Source: an uncultured bacterium
GTDB taxonomy: Bacteria; Elusimicrobiota; Elusimicrobia; Elusimicrobiales; Elusimicrobiaceae
Direction of reading: 5' to 3'
Assembly: GCA_949291515.1 (NCBI GenBank)
Contig: CASEVY010000007.1
Span: forward strand, 186,001 to 250,000
DNA length: 64,000 nt
The notes under the pieces are model-generated. The model was not told the origin of the DNA, ran no database searches, and worked only from the letters and a program-made list of their open reading frames with translations. Made by a program: the position numbers and the translations under genes. Every line of letters begins with the position of its first letter. Positions within the stretch are counted from its first letter, which is position 1. Below are positions 27,102-36,247 of this stretch, piece by piece.

Positions 27102-28204
27102 TCTTTATCCCTCATGTTATAGATATTGTTAATGTGTTGCTGACAGATATTAGGGTTGTTACCATTATAGACGGCGTTTTGCAATAAAGGAATAATATGC
27201 TTTGCATAGGTAATGGGCGGCTCTGTGGCTAATATTTTATTTATAACCCGCATAGCATGACGTTGGGTTGTAAGATATGTGTTCTGGGACATAAAACTAA
27301 TATTTTTTAATTCGCAGTTTCCATAAAATACAATAACAGAGAAACAGGGAATGTTCTGGCCTAGATAGGATTTTAAATGTCTAATGTGTTGAGCATTTTG
27401 CATAATAGGATTGTAAAAGCGGTGTTTTTCTCTGCCGTAATTTAGCACCTGTGTCCATTGACGTTGTGTTTCATTTCCAAAAAGCCATCCGCTGTAATCT
27501 TTTATTTCAAAAACGATTAATCCTACGTCGCTTACTAATACTAAATCAATTTGCGAAAAATGGTTATTTCCTAAAGGAATGTATAAATCGTGGAATATCT
27601 CTTCAGGGGAAAAACCCGCATGACGCAGTTTTAGAATAAGGTTGCGTTCGGATTTTTCACCTCGGTCTGTATTTGTAACTTCGGCTACCAGCGTTCGGTC
27701 TTTTATCAAGCTTTTTAACCAAATAACAATAAACGCAATAAATAAAATAACAAATACAAAACCGCTAAAAGTTGGGCGCTTATCATTCTGATAGCCAGAA
27801 TAGCTGTCAGATTTTCTATGTGAGGAATTAGATGTTTTTAAAGATGAGGTTTGTTTGGGCCTCGGCGGAGGAAGGATGGAAATATTCTGTAATACTACTT
27901 CTTTTGATTTTGTTTTTATTTTTATAGTTTTTTCTTTATTCTTTTCAAAAGAGGTGGTTAAAAAGACGATAATATTTCCTTTTTTATCTAGCTCAATATT
28001 AGACAGAAGCGATATTTTGCCCTTATATCTTTTTGTTGAAAGTTTTTTTCTTCCTATCTTGTAATATTGTTTGTCAGGAATTGTTTCGGCAAATTTAACT
28101 TTTTTCCCAATAAAAGTTTTATAGTTTGATGTGTTGATGGTGGTCGCACAAAGGGTGATAGAAAAACAAAGAAATAGAAGTGGGAAAATGATTTTTTTCA
28201 ACAT
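27098..28204 (-). CDS. Membrane-anchored NERD-domain nuclease-like protein
   Basis: 368 residues. A signal peptide or anchor at 1-20 (ending SITLCA), an approximately 125-residue polar region, a membrane helix at about 148-165 (FVFVILFIAFIVIWL) and a NERD domain at about 180-330. The NERD nuclease residues are E183/E186, D220 (FSQIDLVLVS) and E233/K235 (VFEIKDYSGW). NERD proteins are predicted DNA-processing enzymes. Here the nuclease would face the cytoplasm behind an outward-facing N-terminal domain, which could act as a sensor. Function inferred only. Confidence 0.75.
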   Translation of the reverse strand: MLKKIIFPLLFLCFSITLCATTINTSNYKTFIGKKVKFAETIPDKQYYKIGRKKLSTKRYKGKISLLSNIELDKKGNIIVFLTTSFEKNKEKTIKIKTKSKEVVLQNISILPPPRPKQTSSLKTSNSSHRKSDSYSGYQNDKRPTFSGFVFVILFIAFIVIWLKSLIKDRTLVAEVTNTDRGEKSERNLILKLRHAGFSPEEIFHDLYIPLGNNHFSQIDLVLVSDVGLIVFEIKDYSGWLFGNETQRQWTQVLNYGREKHRFYNPIMQNAQHIRHLKSYLGQNIPCFSVIVFYGNCELKNISFMSQNTYLTTQRHAMRVINKILATEPPITYAKHIIPLLQNAVYNGNNPNICQQHINNIYNMRDKD

Positions 28205-28287
28205 ATGCCCATTATAACATTTCCCGCTGAAGATATAGATTTGGTATAGATAAATTATAGTTTGGAAAAAACAAGAGGTTAGTTGAT

Positions 28288-28920
28288 ATGGGAACGCTTA
28301 AACATTTGTGGAATAAAAAAGAAACGGTCGCTGTTTTGAAATTGTTTTTGAAAAATGAAAATAAAAATTTATCCAAAAACAATGTTAAAGTTCTTGAGTT
28401 GGCAGAATTATTTAAAAGAGAGGCAATAGAAAGGAAGAGAGAGACATATCCTTCTGCGGCTAGTATTGCCATGAAATTGGGCAATTTTACAAGTCTTCTA
28501 AACCAAAAAGGGTTGCCCCATGTCAGCAAATTAGATAAGCAGGTGTGGCAGGAATATGCAATCCCCTGGTATTTTCAGGAAATTGTAAATGCTGAAGAGG
28601 GCAAGCAGGTTACGGTCACTCATTTATTGTATGAACGGAATAGATGTATTGTAAATAAAAAGAAACAACAGGCCGCTTTAAAAGGCGAATTAGAGTGCGA
28701 AATCTGCCATTTCAATTTTGAAAAGGTTTATGGAAATGTGGGAAAAAATTTTATAGAAGCCCACCATATTGTTCCATTAGCAGAGGCAAAAGGATTACAT
28801 AACACGAAATTAGAAGATTTGATTTTAGTATGTTCCAACTGCCATCGGATGTTGCACCGTATTCCTTCTAAAAATGCAGTTGATATTTTAAAAAATAGGT
28901 TGAAGAACATGCAAAATTAA
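28288..28920 (+). CDS. HNH endonuclease
   Basis: 210 residues. The C-terminal HNH motif is complete: CEIC (137-140), EAHHIVPL (158-165, catalytic His159/160), HNTKLEDLI with Asn172, and CSNCHRMLH (182-190). The zinc-binding Cys pairs make it a typical HNH nuclease. The N-terminal 130 residues look helical and may bind DNA. It is divergent from the NERD gene. It is probably a defence or mobile-element nuclease. ATG 28288 is preceded by GAGGTTAGTTGAT, a modest ribosome-binding site. Confidence 0.85.
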   Translation: MGTLKHLWNKKETVAVLKLFLKNENKNLSKNNVKVLELAELFKREAIERKRETYPSAASIAMKLGNFTSLLNQKGLPHVSKLDKQVWQEYAIPWYFQEIVNAEEGKQVTVTHLLYERNRCIVNKKKQQAALKGELECEICHFNFEKVYGNVGKNFIEAHHIVPLAEAKGLHNTKLEDLILVCSNCHRMLHRIPSKNAVDILKNRLKNMQN

Positions 28921-28940
28921 ATTTCGGGCAGTTAAATGAA

Positions 28941-28980
28941 GGGCAAAAGGATACAAAGATACCTTTTGCCCTTGATTTTG
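28941..28980 (+). terminator. Terminator after the HNH gene
   Basis: GGGCAAAAGG (28941-28950) pairs perfectly with CCTTTTGCCC (28962-28971), followed by ttgatttt. It lies 20 bp after the HNH stop. Confidence 0.8.
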
Positions 28981-29029
28981 GGCCCAAAATGCGCCGTAGG
29001 AAAAAGTATCTGTTTTCCCCAGAGATGCT

Positions 29030-29062
29030 TAAAACAAAAAATCCCCGACGATAGCCGGGGAT
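29030..29062 (-). terminator. Second terminator downstream of tRNA-His
   Basis: On the minus strand ATCCCCG pairs with CGGGGAT (29056-29062 with 29041-29047) and is followed by TTTTTTGTTTT. It lies about 55 bp beyond the tRNA 3' end. Confidence 0.75.
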
Positions 29063-29082
29063 AAACAAGCTAAAAAGGCATT

Positions 29083-29110
29083 AAAAAATCCCACCAAAGG
29101 TTCGATGGGA
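29083..29110 (-). terminator. Terminator directly after tRNA-His
   Basis: A short TCCCA/TGGGA stem (29106-29110 with 29089-29093), with an inner CC/GG pair and a run of six Ts on the minus strand, 8 bp past the tRNA. Confidence 0.6.
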
Positions 29111-29117
29111 GTAAATA

Positions 29118-29195
<78 letters not shown>

Positions 29196-29411
29196 GTAAA
29201 TCTTCCTAACACCTTATATCTCACATGCTCTTTGAGATTTTTCCCGCTAAATGCGCTAAATTACTAAGGCGTTTATGTCAATGTCTTTTAATTTTATCAT
29301 TTTACCCCGCCCTATGGCAAGATTTCCACAAAAACTATCGCCAAGCAATTATTTGCAGAGCGCTAATCCCAATATACGGCCAAATAAATCAGTCAATGCC
29401 GGTTAGTTCTC

Positions 29412-29915
29412 TTACCAATGTTCAGCGTGTATTTTCGCGGGGTCAAAGCGATCCTCTTTCCCCTTTTCCTCATCGCCGTAGCCAAGCACTACTATTCCTA
29501 CGGGTACTATATTGGAAGGGAGAGAAAATTCTTTTGCTATTCCGGCCGCTCTTTCCTTATTGGGGTATACTCCCAGCCATACGCTGCCAAGCCCTAAATC
29601 TTTTGCCGTCAAAAGCATATTCTGTATCGCCGCAGCGCAATCTTGTTGGAAAAAATCTTGGCTTACTTCGGTATCAGCGCACACTATTACCGCGCACGGC
29701 GCGCTTTGAAGCATCATCGAGTAAGGGTGCGCATTCATTATTTTTTGTTTGCCTTCTTCGGTTTGTACGGTGACAAAGCGCCAGCTTTGTTTGTTTCTTG
29801 CGGTGGGGGCGCTCATCGCCGCTTTTAGGATTTGGATAAGTTTTTCCGCCTCGATAGGTTTATTTTTATATCTGCGGATACTTCTTCTGGTGAAAATCGT
29901 TTCCAAGGTTTCCAT
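29412..29915 (-). CDS. Nitroreductase family protein
   Basis: 167 residues, close to the compact FMN-dependent nitroreductase fold. The N-terminal FTRRSIRRYKNKPIE is the FMN-phosphate-binding start of the family. SAPTARNKQSWRFV follows, and GLGSVWLGVYP lies in the second half. It probably reduces nitro compounds, quinones or flavins with NAD(P)H. The gene lies 2 bp after the sdaA stop, so they are co-transcribed. Substrate unknown. GGAGAAAAT upstream serves as ribosome-binding site. Confidence 0.9.
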   Translation of the reverse strand: METLETIFTRRSIRRYKNKPIEAEKLIQILKAAMSAPTARNKQSWRFVTVQTEEGKQKIMNAHPYSMMLQSAPCAVIVCADTEVSQDFFQQDCAAAIQNMLLTAKDLGLGSVWLGVYPNKERAAGIAKEFSLPSNIVPVGIVVLGYGDEEKGKEDRFDPAKIHAEHW

Positions 29916-29917
29916 AT

Positions 29918-31135
29918 TTATTTTCTCCTTAAAATTTTCTCTTTAAAAAATCTCGCCAGACCGCCTTTTGCCGTTTCGCGGTAGTCGCTGTTCATATCTT
30001 TGCCGGTTTGCATCATTGTGGCTAAGATATCATCATAAGATACGCGGTTGTCGTCGTCGGAAGCTATCGCGTAGGTGGCGCAGTCTATCGCGCGGCTGGC
30101 GGCGAGGGCATTCCTTTCTATGCAAGGTATTTGCACCAAGCCGTCCACCGGATCGCAGGTAAGCCCCAAATGGTGCTCAAGCCCCATTTCCGCCGCGTAT
30201 TCTATTTGGCGGTTATTGCCGCCTTCCAGCTGACAAGCCGCGGCGGCCGCCATCGCGCAGGCGACGCCGACCTCTCCTTGGCAGCCCACTTCCGCCCCGG
30301 ATATCGAGGCATTGGCTTTTGCCAAATTGCCCACAAGGCCAGCCGTGGCCATAGCGCGGAGTATAGGGGTATCGTCCAGCTCATAAATTTCTTTAGTTAT
30401 TCTAAGTACTGCGGGTAATACTCCGCAGGAGCCGCAGGTTGGAGCGGTAACTACCACGCCGCCGCTTGCGTTTTCTTCCGAACAGGCAAGCGCGTAAGAA
30501 AACAATTTATGCATACGTCTTACGTATCTTGGCGAGGTATCCGATATTTTAAAATATCTTCTGGCCTTTCTTTCCAGCTGCAGACTGCCGGGCAGGACTT
30601 CCCATTTCTTTACGCCGTTATTGATTGTTTCCTGCATTTGCTTCCACATTTCGAGCAAATAGTCCCAAATTTCCGGGCCTTCCACTTCTTCGACATACTC
30701 CCATAGGCTCATTTTTCTCTTTTTGCAGTATTGGTTTATTTCCTGCATGGTTTTAAGCGGATAGATGGTTTTAGGCGGATTGTCAAAATCCTTATCGTCT
30801 TTGATATCGCCTCCTCCTACGCTGTAAACCAGCCAGGAATCGAGGATATTGTCTTTTTCGTCCAGAGCCTCAAACTTGAGGGCGTTTGGGTGTTTGGGCA
30901 TAAAGGTATTTTCTTCCCAGACGAGCGATACCGGTTTGGGTTCCAGTCCCGAAGTTACGGCGAAATCTGTCAGATGGCCTTTTCCCGTCAAAGCCAGCGA
31001 GCCGTAAAGGTAAACTCTGAAGCTGTGGGCCGAGGGGTTTTTCTTATTGAAAATTTCGGCGGCTTTTCTTGGGCCCATCGTATGGCTGCTTGAGGGGCCC
31101 ATACCAACTTTAAACAGTTCTTTTAATGTCTGCAT
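29918..31135 (-). CDS. sdaA: L-serine dehydratase, iron-sulfur type, single chain
   Basis: 405 residues containing both beta and alpha parts. The N-terminus MGPSSSHTMGPRKAAE is the family signature. The cluster-binding cysteines are in APTCGSCGVLPAVL and TCDPVDGLVQIPCIERN. It converts L-serine to pyruvate and ammonia with an oxygen-sensitive [4Fe-4S] cluster, fitting an anaerobic amino-acid fermenter. The start lies only 29 bp from the divergent mntP-like gene, so promoters must overlap the coding regions or each other. Confidence 0.93.
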   Translation of the reverse strand: MQTLKELFKVGMGPSSSHTMGPRKAAEIFNKKNPSAHSFRVYLYGSLALTGKGHLTDFAVTSGLEPKPVSLVWEENTFMPKHPNALKFEALDEKDNILDSWLVYSVGGGDIKDDKDFDNPPKTIYPLKTMQEINQYCKKRKMSLWEYVEEVEGPEIWDYLLEMWKQMQETINNGVKKWEVLPGSLQLERKARRYFKISDTSPRYVRRMHKLFSYALACSEENASGGVVVTAPTCGSCGVLPAVLRITKEIYELDDTPILRAMATAGLVGNLAKANASISGAEVGCQGEVGVACAMAAAAACQLEGGNNRQIEYAAEMGLEHHLGLTCDPVDGLVQIPCIERNALAASRAIDCATYAIASDDDNRVSYDDILATMMQTGKDMNSDYRETAKGGLARFFKEKILRRK

Positions 31136-31164
31136 ATAAAAATGTTACTATATATTTTGGAATT

Positions 31165-31728
31165 ATGAACATCATTGATATTATACTTATAACGTTCAGT
31201 CTTTCAATAGACAATTTTGCCGTAAGCGCGGCCAGCTCCTGCGGGGGGAAAGTATGCTCTTGCGGGCATATTTTGAAGGTAGCCGGCACATTTTGCGCGG
31301 TTGGTCTTCTTTTTTTGTTTTGCGGATATTTCGGCGGGGTGAAACTGCTTGGCTACATCAGCAGCTGGGATCATATAGTCGGGCCTCTTCTTTTGTTTTA
31401 TATCGGCGGGAAGATGATTAAGGGAGCCATTTCCCAGCGGGAAGAAGATGGCGGCAGTTGTTCAAGGCTTGATATGCGCGGCCTAAAAGTATTGCTTGCT
31501 TTGGCCCTGGCAACGAATATAGACGTTTTGGCGGCGGGTGTATCGATAGCGGCTTTTGAAGTGAATATAACGGCTGCGGCACTTTTTTTGGCTTTTTTCG
31601 TATGTGCGGCTGTGGTATTGGGTTTTACGGTCGGGTCCAAACTGGGGCGTCGTTTTGGCGGCAGGGTGGAAGTAATCGGGGGGCTGGTGCTAATCGGGCT
31701 TAGCGTCAAGATTTTTTTAGAGGGGTAA
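31165..31728 (+). CDS. mntP: MntP-family manganese efflux pump (putative)
   Basis: 187 residues with six predicted membrane helices in two repeats. The paired acidic signatures are SLSIDNFAVSAA near the start and ATNIDVLAAGVSIA in the second half. MntP exports excess Mn(II). An in-frame start at 31126 exists, but ATG 31165 gives the normal N-terminus MNIIDIILITFSLSID. A homologue follows 75 bp downstream. Cysteines in the first loop (CGGKVCSCGH) could bind metal. No Mn riboswitch is seen upstream. Confidence 0.85.
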   Translation: MNIIDIILITFSLSIDNFAVSAASSCGGKVCSCGHILKVAGTFCAVGLLFLFCGYFGGVKLLGYISSWDHIVGPLLLFYIGGKMIKGAISQREEDGGSCSRLDMRGLKVLLALALATNIDVLAAGVSIAAFEVNITAAALFLAFFVCAAVVLGFTVGSKLGRRFGGRVEVIGGLVLIGLSVKIFLEG

Positions 31729-31803
31729 AAAGTTGTTAAAAAATGGCAATTTAATGTAAAATCTCGGTATACATTATGGTAAAATAAAATATAGGATATA
31801 TAT

Positions 31804-32370
31804 ATGGGAATAATATCGTTGATACTAGTATTGCTGTGCATATCGACCGGTTGTTTCGCGATAGGCGTTACGTCCGGGAGCAAACTGGGGAGCTGCTATA
31901 AATCGTCGGTGGCTTTGAAAACGACATTGGTGTTTGTCGTAACCAGTCTGTTGGCTTTATCGTTGAGTTTCATTCTCGGCAAGTTATTGTATAACAGTGT
32001 TGCGCATGTTTCGCAATGGATAGCTTTCGCGATGTTCTTCTTGATAGGCGTAAGGCTTCTTATGGAATCGATAGAGAAAGCGCCGAGTTTGAATTATACC
32101 GATATAGTTCAAAGTTCCTATTTGATAAGGGTGGCGGTTCAAGCCAGCGTAGACGCTTTTATGTTGGGCTTTGTGCTTGCGCTGATAGCGCCGCGCTATC
32201 TGTTGGGGACATTGTTTTTGTCCGCATTGTTTACGTTTTTGGCTACGACTTTGGGTCTTTCGCACGGACACAGTTTTACCAAGACGGTTTTGGGCAACAG
32301 GCTTCAGCTGGTTGCCGGCATAATAATGGTAATTATAGCCGTAAGATTTGTTATAGCGGCCAATGTGTGA
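31804..32370 (+). CDS. Divergent MntP-like membrane protein
   Basis: 188 residues, six predicted helices, tandem to mntP. It keeps the overall repeat layout (TGCFAIGVTSGSKLG in the first half, AVQASVDAFMLGFVLALI in the second), but the first-repeat Asp seen in its neighbour is missing. Probably a paralogue with a changed or lost ion site. AGGATATATAT precedes the ATG. A strong terminator follows. Confidence 0.65.
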   Translation: MGIISLILVLLCISTGCFAIGVTSGSKLGSCYKSSVALKTTLVFVVTSLLALSLSFILGKLLYNSVAHVSQWIAFAMFFLIGVRLLMESIEKAPSLNYTDIVQSSYLIRVAVQASVDAFMLGFVLALIAPRYLLGTLFLSALFTFLATTLGLSHGHSFTKTVLGNRLQLVAGIIMVIIAVRFVIAANV

Positions 32371-32392
32371 CGCTGGGCCGCAGATCATATTT

Positions 32393-32422
32393 TAAAAACG
32401 CTGCCTGTTGCAGCGTTTTTTG
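32393..32422 (+). terminator. Terminator after the tandem transporter genes
   Basis: AACGCTGC (32397-32404) pairs with GCAGCGTT (32410-32417) around CTGTT, followed by TTTTG. It separates the transporters from the hpt operon. Confidence 0.85.
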
Positions 32423-32437
32423 TAGCAAGGAGTTTTT

Positions 32438-32974
32438 ATGGAATACAATCCTCCGGTAAAAAGGATACTTATCAGCGGTGAACAGATAGATAAAAGAGTA
32501 AAGGAGCTTGCCGATAAGATTTCCGAAGATTATAAAGGGAAAACGCCGATAATAGTGGGGATATTGAGAGGATCGGTACTGTTTTTCTCTAATTTGGTCA
32601 AGAATTTGAGCATTGACTGTAATTTGGATTTTATGTGTTTGGCGTCGTACAGCGGTACGGCCAGCAGCGGAAAGGTGCGCTTTATTTTAGATATGCGCGA
32701 AGACGTAAAAGGGCGCGACGTAATCATAGTGGAAGACATCGTCGATACGGGTATAACGGGGCAATATCTTTTGGATTTGCTTAAGACGAGGAATCCTTCC
32801 TCCGTTGAGATATGTTCGCTTTTGGACAAACCTTCAAACCGCCAGCTTGAGATAAAGCCCAAATATGTAGGTTTTGAGATAGAGAACGAATTTGTAATAG
32901 GTTACGGTCTGGACTATAACGAACTGTACCGCAACTTACCTTATATAGGAGTATTTGATGAAACAAAGAAATAA
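32438..32974 (+). CDS. hpt: Hypoxanthine phosphoribosyltransferase
   Basis: 178 residues of the type I phosphoribosyltransferase fold. The PRPP loop VIIVEDIVDTGITGQYLLDLL (about 93-113) is complete. The flexible-loop SYSGTASSGKV and the C-terminal VIGYGLDYNELYRNLPYIGV match bacterial Hpt. It salvages hypoxanthine and guanine to IMP and GMP. AAGGAG ribosome-binding site. It opens the eight-gene operon through position 40,912, and its end overlaps ftsH by 17 bp; an hpt-ftsH pairing is also seen in Firmicutes. Confidence 0.94.
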   Translation: MEYNPPVKRILISGEQIDKRVKELADKISEDYKGKTPIIVGILRGSVLFFSNLVKNLSIDCNLDFMCLASYSGTASSGKVRFILDMREDVKGRDVIIVEDIVDTGITGQYLLDLLKTRNPSSVEICSLLDKPSNRQLEIKPKYVGFEIENEFVIGYGLDYNELYRNLPYIGVFDETKK

Positions 32975-34883
32975 CAAGAAACTGCCGGGAGTACCTTTGA
33001 GGCAGATATTGCTGTGGATATTGACTTTTATAATAGTCGTAAGCATATATTCGAAGATGGGGCAGAACCAGGCTGCCAAAGAGCTTGATTATTCCGATTT
33101 TAAAGCGAAGGTAACAAACGGGGATATTCTATCGGTAACGATAGCGTCCGACACGATTACCGGCACATTTAAAGACAACGGCAAAGAATCCAAATTCCAG
33201 ACGATAAAGGTAGATGATAACGCTTTGGTGCAGGAGCTGGTCGACGCCAAAGTACCGTTTAAGGCGCAGGCCGACAAAAGCTGGATATACAGCGTATTGT
33301 TTAATATAGGTATGGTACTGTTGTTTGTGTTCGCGTGGTGGTTTTTGTTTATCAGGCCGCAGCGCAACGACGGCAGGAGCGCTTTGAATTTTGCCAAGAG
33401 CAAGGCTAAAATGCAGGATCCGTCAAAGCAGGAAGTAACGTTTAAGGACGTTGCCGGCTGCGACGAAGCCAAAGAAGAAATGCAGGACATCATCAAATTC
33501 CTTAAGAACCCCAAGAAATTCCAAACTTTAGGAGCCAAGCTGCCCAAAGGCATATTGCTATACGGCGCGCCTGGCACTGGTAAAACTTTGCTTGCCAAGG
33601 CTGTGGCGGGCGAGGCGAAAGTAGCTTTCTTTTCGGCATCGGCTTCAGAATTTGTGGAGATGTTCGTCGGCGTCGGTGCCGCCCGCGTAAGGGATTTGTT
33701 CAATAACGCCAAGAACAATGCGCCCGCCATCATATTTATTGACGAGCTTGACGCCGTAGGGCGCCGCCGTTTTGCCGGCATAGGCGGCGGACACGACGAA
33801 AGAGAGCAAACCTTAAACCAGCTTTTGATAGAGCTTGACGGTTTTGAAAGCAAGCAAGGGATAATTTTGATGGGTTCGACAAACCGCCCCGACGTCTTAG
33901 ATCCCGCTTTAACTCGTCCCGGCAGATTTGACAGGCACATCAATGTCCCCGCGCCGGATATGCAAGGGCGCAAAGAGATTTTGGAAGTGCACGCCAAGAA
34001 GGTCAAAATGAGCAAAGACGTGGATTTGGGCGTAATAGCCAAGAGTACGCCCGGTTTCGTGGGAGCTGATTTGGCCAATGTGATAAACGAGGCGGCGATT
34101 TTGGCCGCGCGCGCCGATAAGCCGGCGGTAGAAACCGACGATATAGAAGAAGCGGTGGAAAGAGTAATGGCGGGCCCGCAGAGAAAGAGCCGCGTCATTT
34201 CCGAACACGAAAAGCGCGTAATAGCGGCGCACGAGGCCGGCCATACGGTGGTGGCCAAGCATTCCAAACACAGCGATCCGGTGCATAAAGTTTCCATAAT
34301 ACCCCGGGGGCCGGCTTTGGGTTATACTATGCAGCTTCCATTGGAAGACAAATACCTTACCACCAAGAGCGAGATTTTGGACAAATTGACGATACTGCTC
34401 GGCGGGCGCGCTGCGGAAGAGATTTTGTTTGACGAAATAACCACCGGCGCGCATGACGATTTGTCGCGCACTACGGCCTATGCCAGGAAGATGGTGGCGG
34501 AACTGGGAATGAGCGAAAAGCTCGGCCCGATATCTGTGCAGACCGATCAGAACGAAGTATTTTTGGGAATGGATTTATCCAGACACAAAAATTATTCTGA
34601 AGAACTTGCCAGGGAAATCGACAATGAAGTCAGCCTGTTGGTAAAAGAATCTTATCGTAAAGCCAAAGCCATACTTACCGAAAATAAAGCGGCATTGGAG
34701 AAACTTATAGAGCGCCTGCTCGAGAAAGAGGTGGTCGACTCCGACGAGATTGACGAGATACTCGGCCTGAAAAAGGAAACAAAAGCGGAGGACAAGCCCG
34801 CTTCTTCCGACGGCAATAAGCAAGAAGATGGCGAAGCGAAAGAGTCCGCCGACGCCGATAAAACGGAGGAAAAGAATGCCTAA
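32958..34883 (+). CDS. ftsH: ATP-dependent zinc metalloprotease FtsH
   Basis: 641 residues from ATG 32958. A TTG three bases earlier is less likely. Two membrane helices (about 14-31 and 108-131) flank a periplasmic domain. The AAA+ part has Walker A GAPGTGKT (203-210), Walker B IIFIDELDA (258-266) and the second region of homology ending RPGRFDR. The protease has HEAGH (425-429). The acidic/lysine-rich tail after residue 610 is variable. It degrades misfolded membrane proteins and regulatory proteins. TAGGAG lies upstream, inside hpt. Confidence 0.96.
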   Translation: MKQRNNKKLPGVPLRQILLWILTFIIVVSIYSKMGQNQAAKELDYSDFKAKVTNGDILSVTIASDTITGTFKDNGKESKFQTIKVDDNALVQELVDAKVPFKAQADKSWIYSVLFNIGMVLLFVFAWWFLFIRPQRNDGRSALNFAKSKAKMQDPSKQEVTFKDVAGCDEAKEEMQDIIKFLKNPKKFQTLGAKLPKGILLYGAPGTGKTLLAKAVAGEAKVAFFSASASEFVEMFVGVGAARVRDLFNNAKNNAPAIIFIDELDAVGRRRFAGIGGGHDEREQTLNQLLIELDGFESKQGIILMGSTNRPDVLDPALTRPGRFDRHINVPAPDMQGRKEILEVHAKKVKMSKDVDLGVIAKSTPGFVGADLANVINEAAILAARADKPAVETDDIEEAVERVMAGPQRKSRVISEHEKRVIAAHEAGHTVVAKHSKHSDPVHKVSIIPRGPALGYTMQLPLEDKYLTTKSEILDKLTILLGGRAAEEILFDEITTGAHDDLSRTTAYARKMVAELGMSEKLGPISVQTDQNEVFLGMDLSRHKNYSEELAREIDNEVSLLVKESYRKAKAILTENKAALEKLIERLLEKEVVDSDEIDEILGLKKETKAEDKPASSDGNKQEDGEAKESADADKTEEKNA

Positions 34884-36234
34884 ATATTTCGGTACGGACG
34901 GCGTAAGAGCAGTAGCGGGGCAGTTCCCGCTTGTTGAAGATTTCATAACCAAGTTGGGCTATTGCGCTTTGAAAGAGATGGAGAAGCAAGGGCGCGCGCC
35001 GGCCAACAGGGACGTTATTATAGCGGAAGATTCCCGCGCGTCCGGCCGCGAAATAGCGGGTTATCTTTCCAAAGGCATAAGAGCGGCAGGCTACAATGTG
35101 GTGCATATAGGCATAGCGCCGACGCCTGCGGCGTCCTTTCTTACGCAGAAGTATAAAGCGGTATGCGGGATAGTGATATCCGCGAGCCATAACCCCGCTG
35201 AATTTAACGGGATAAAATTCTTTTCTCCGTTAGGCTGTAAAATCAACGAGGATTTGGAAGCCGATATAGAAACGGCGATAGAGAGTTGTTCAAGCGTTCC
35301 CGCGGAAAAGGAAGGGACCTCTTACTGCGAGAAGGGCGAACTTATAGACGATTATATAAACTTCCTTAAAAGCACCTTCCCTAAAGATATAGACCTAAAA
35401 GGCACAAAAATAGTTTTGGATTGCGCCAACGGCGCGTCATATAAAATAGCGCCGCGCGTTTTTAAAGAGCTTGGCGCGGAAGTGTTGACGTTAAACACTT
35501 CGCCCGACGGTACGAACATAAATGATAATTGCGGCGCTTTGCATACGCAGGGTATGCAGGACGCGACAAAAGCCGATAACGCTTTTATGGGCTTTTCTTT
35601 TGACGGCGACGCGGACAGGCTGATAGCTTCAGACGAGAAAGGCAGACAGCTTGACGGCGATAACGTTATAGCCGCTGCGGCTCTTTATTTAAAAGGCAAG
35701 AAAGCGTTAAAAGGCAATAAAGTCGTACTTACGATAATGGCCAATTTGGGGCTGATTAATTTTCTTAAGGCAAACGCGATAGAGCCTGTTCTGACGAAAG
35801 TTGGGGATAAATACGTCTTTGAGGAGTTGGAAAAGGACGATTTATCCATAGGCGGAGAAACTTCCGGCCACGTGATATTCAGAGATATTTCACAAGCGGG
35901 CGACGGGATACTGTGCGCGCTGCAGCTTTTGGCGATAGTAAAATATTCCGGCAGGCCGGCTTCCGCGGTAAAGGATATGTGGACGAAATATCCGCTCAAG
36001 CTGGTGCCGGTAAAGGTAACGGAAAAGACGCCTTTGGAGCAGGTGGACGGATTTTTGGATTATGTCGACGTGATGCAAAAAGCTATGGGCGAGAAGGGCA
36101 GAATAGTGGTAAGATACTCCGGCACCGAACCTCTTTTGAGGATATTGGTCGAAGGGGAAGACAAAGCCCTAGTAGAAGAAACCGCCGAAAAGGTAGCGCA
36201 ATATTACAGGAGCAAAGCGGGTGCGGCGGCATAA
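34876..36234 (+). CDS. glmM: Phosphoglucosamine mutase
   Basis: 452 residues from ATG 34876 (MPKYFGTDGVRAVAG), preceded by GGAGGAAAAG. The active phosphoserine is S104 in ISASHNP. The Mg site is DGDAD at 243-247, and SGTEPLLRILVEG lies near the end. It converts glucosamine-6-phosphate to glucosamine-1-phosphate for UDP-GlcNAc. It overlaps ftsH by 8 bp. glmS, two genes later, makes its substrate, so the amino-sugar route sits in one operon. Confidence 0.95.
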   Translation: MPKYFGTDGVRAVAGQFPLVEDFITKLGYCALKEMEKQGRAPANRDVIIAEDSRASGREIAGYLSKGIRAAGYNVVHIGIAPTPAASFLTQKYKAVCGIVISASHNPAEFNGIKFFSPLGCKINEDLEADIETAIESCSSVPAEKEGTSYCEKGELIDDYINFLKSTFPKDIDLKGTKIVLDCANGASYKIAPRVFKELGAEVLTLNTSPDGTNINDNCGALHTQGMQDATKADNAFMGFSFDGDADRLIASDEKGRQLDGDNVIAAAALYLKGKKALKGNKVVLTIMANLGLINFLKANAIEPVLTKVGDKYVFEELEKDDLSIGGETSGHVIFRDISQAGDGILCALQLLAIVKYSGRPASAVKDMWTKYPLKLVPVKVTEKTPLEQVDGFLDYVDVMQKAMGEKGRIVVRYSGTEPLLRILVEGEDKALVEETAEKVAQYYRSKAGAAA

Positions 36235-36247
36235 AGAGGTAAATGGT

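Noticed and set aside
29225-29773. 182-codon plus-strand frame next to tRNA-His
   Set aside because: It runs antisense through the nitroreductase gene and has no recognisable domain.
33089-34297. 402-codon open frame on the minus strand inside ftsH
   Set aside because: It is antisense to a full FtsH with all motifs, and its translation is low-complexity Ser/Ala/Leu without any domain.
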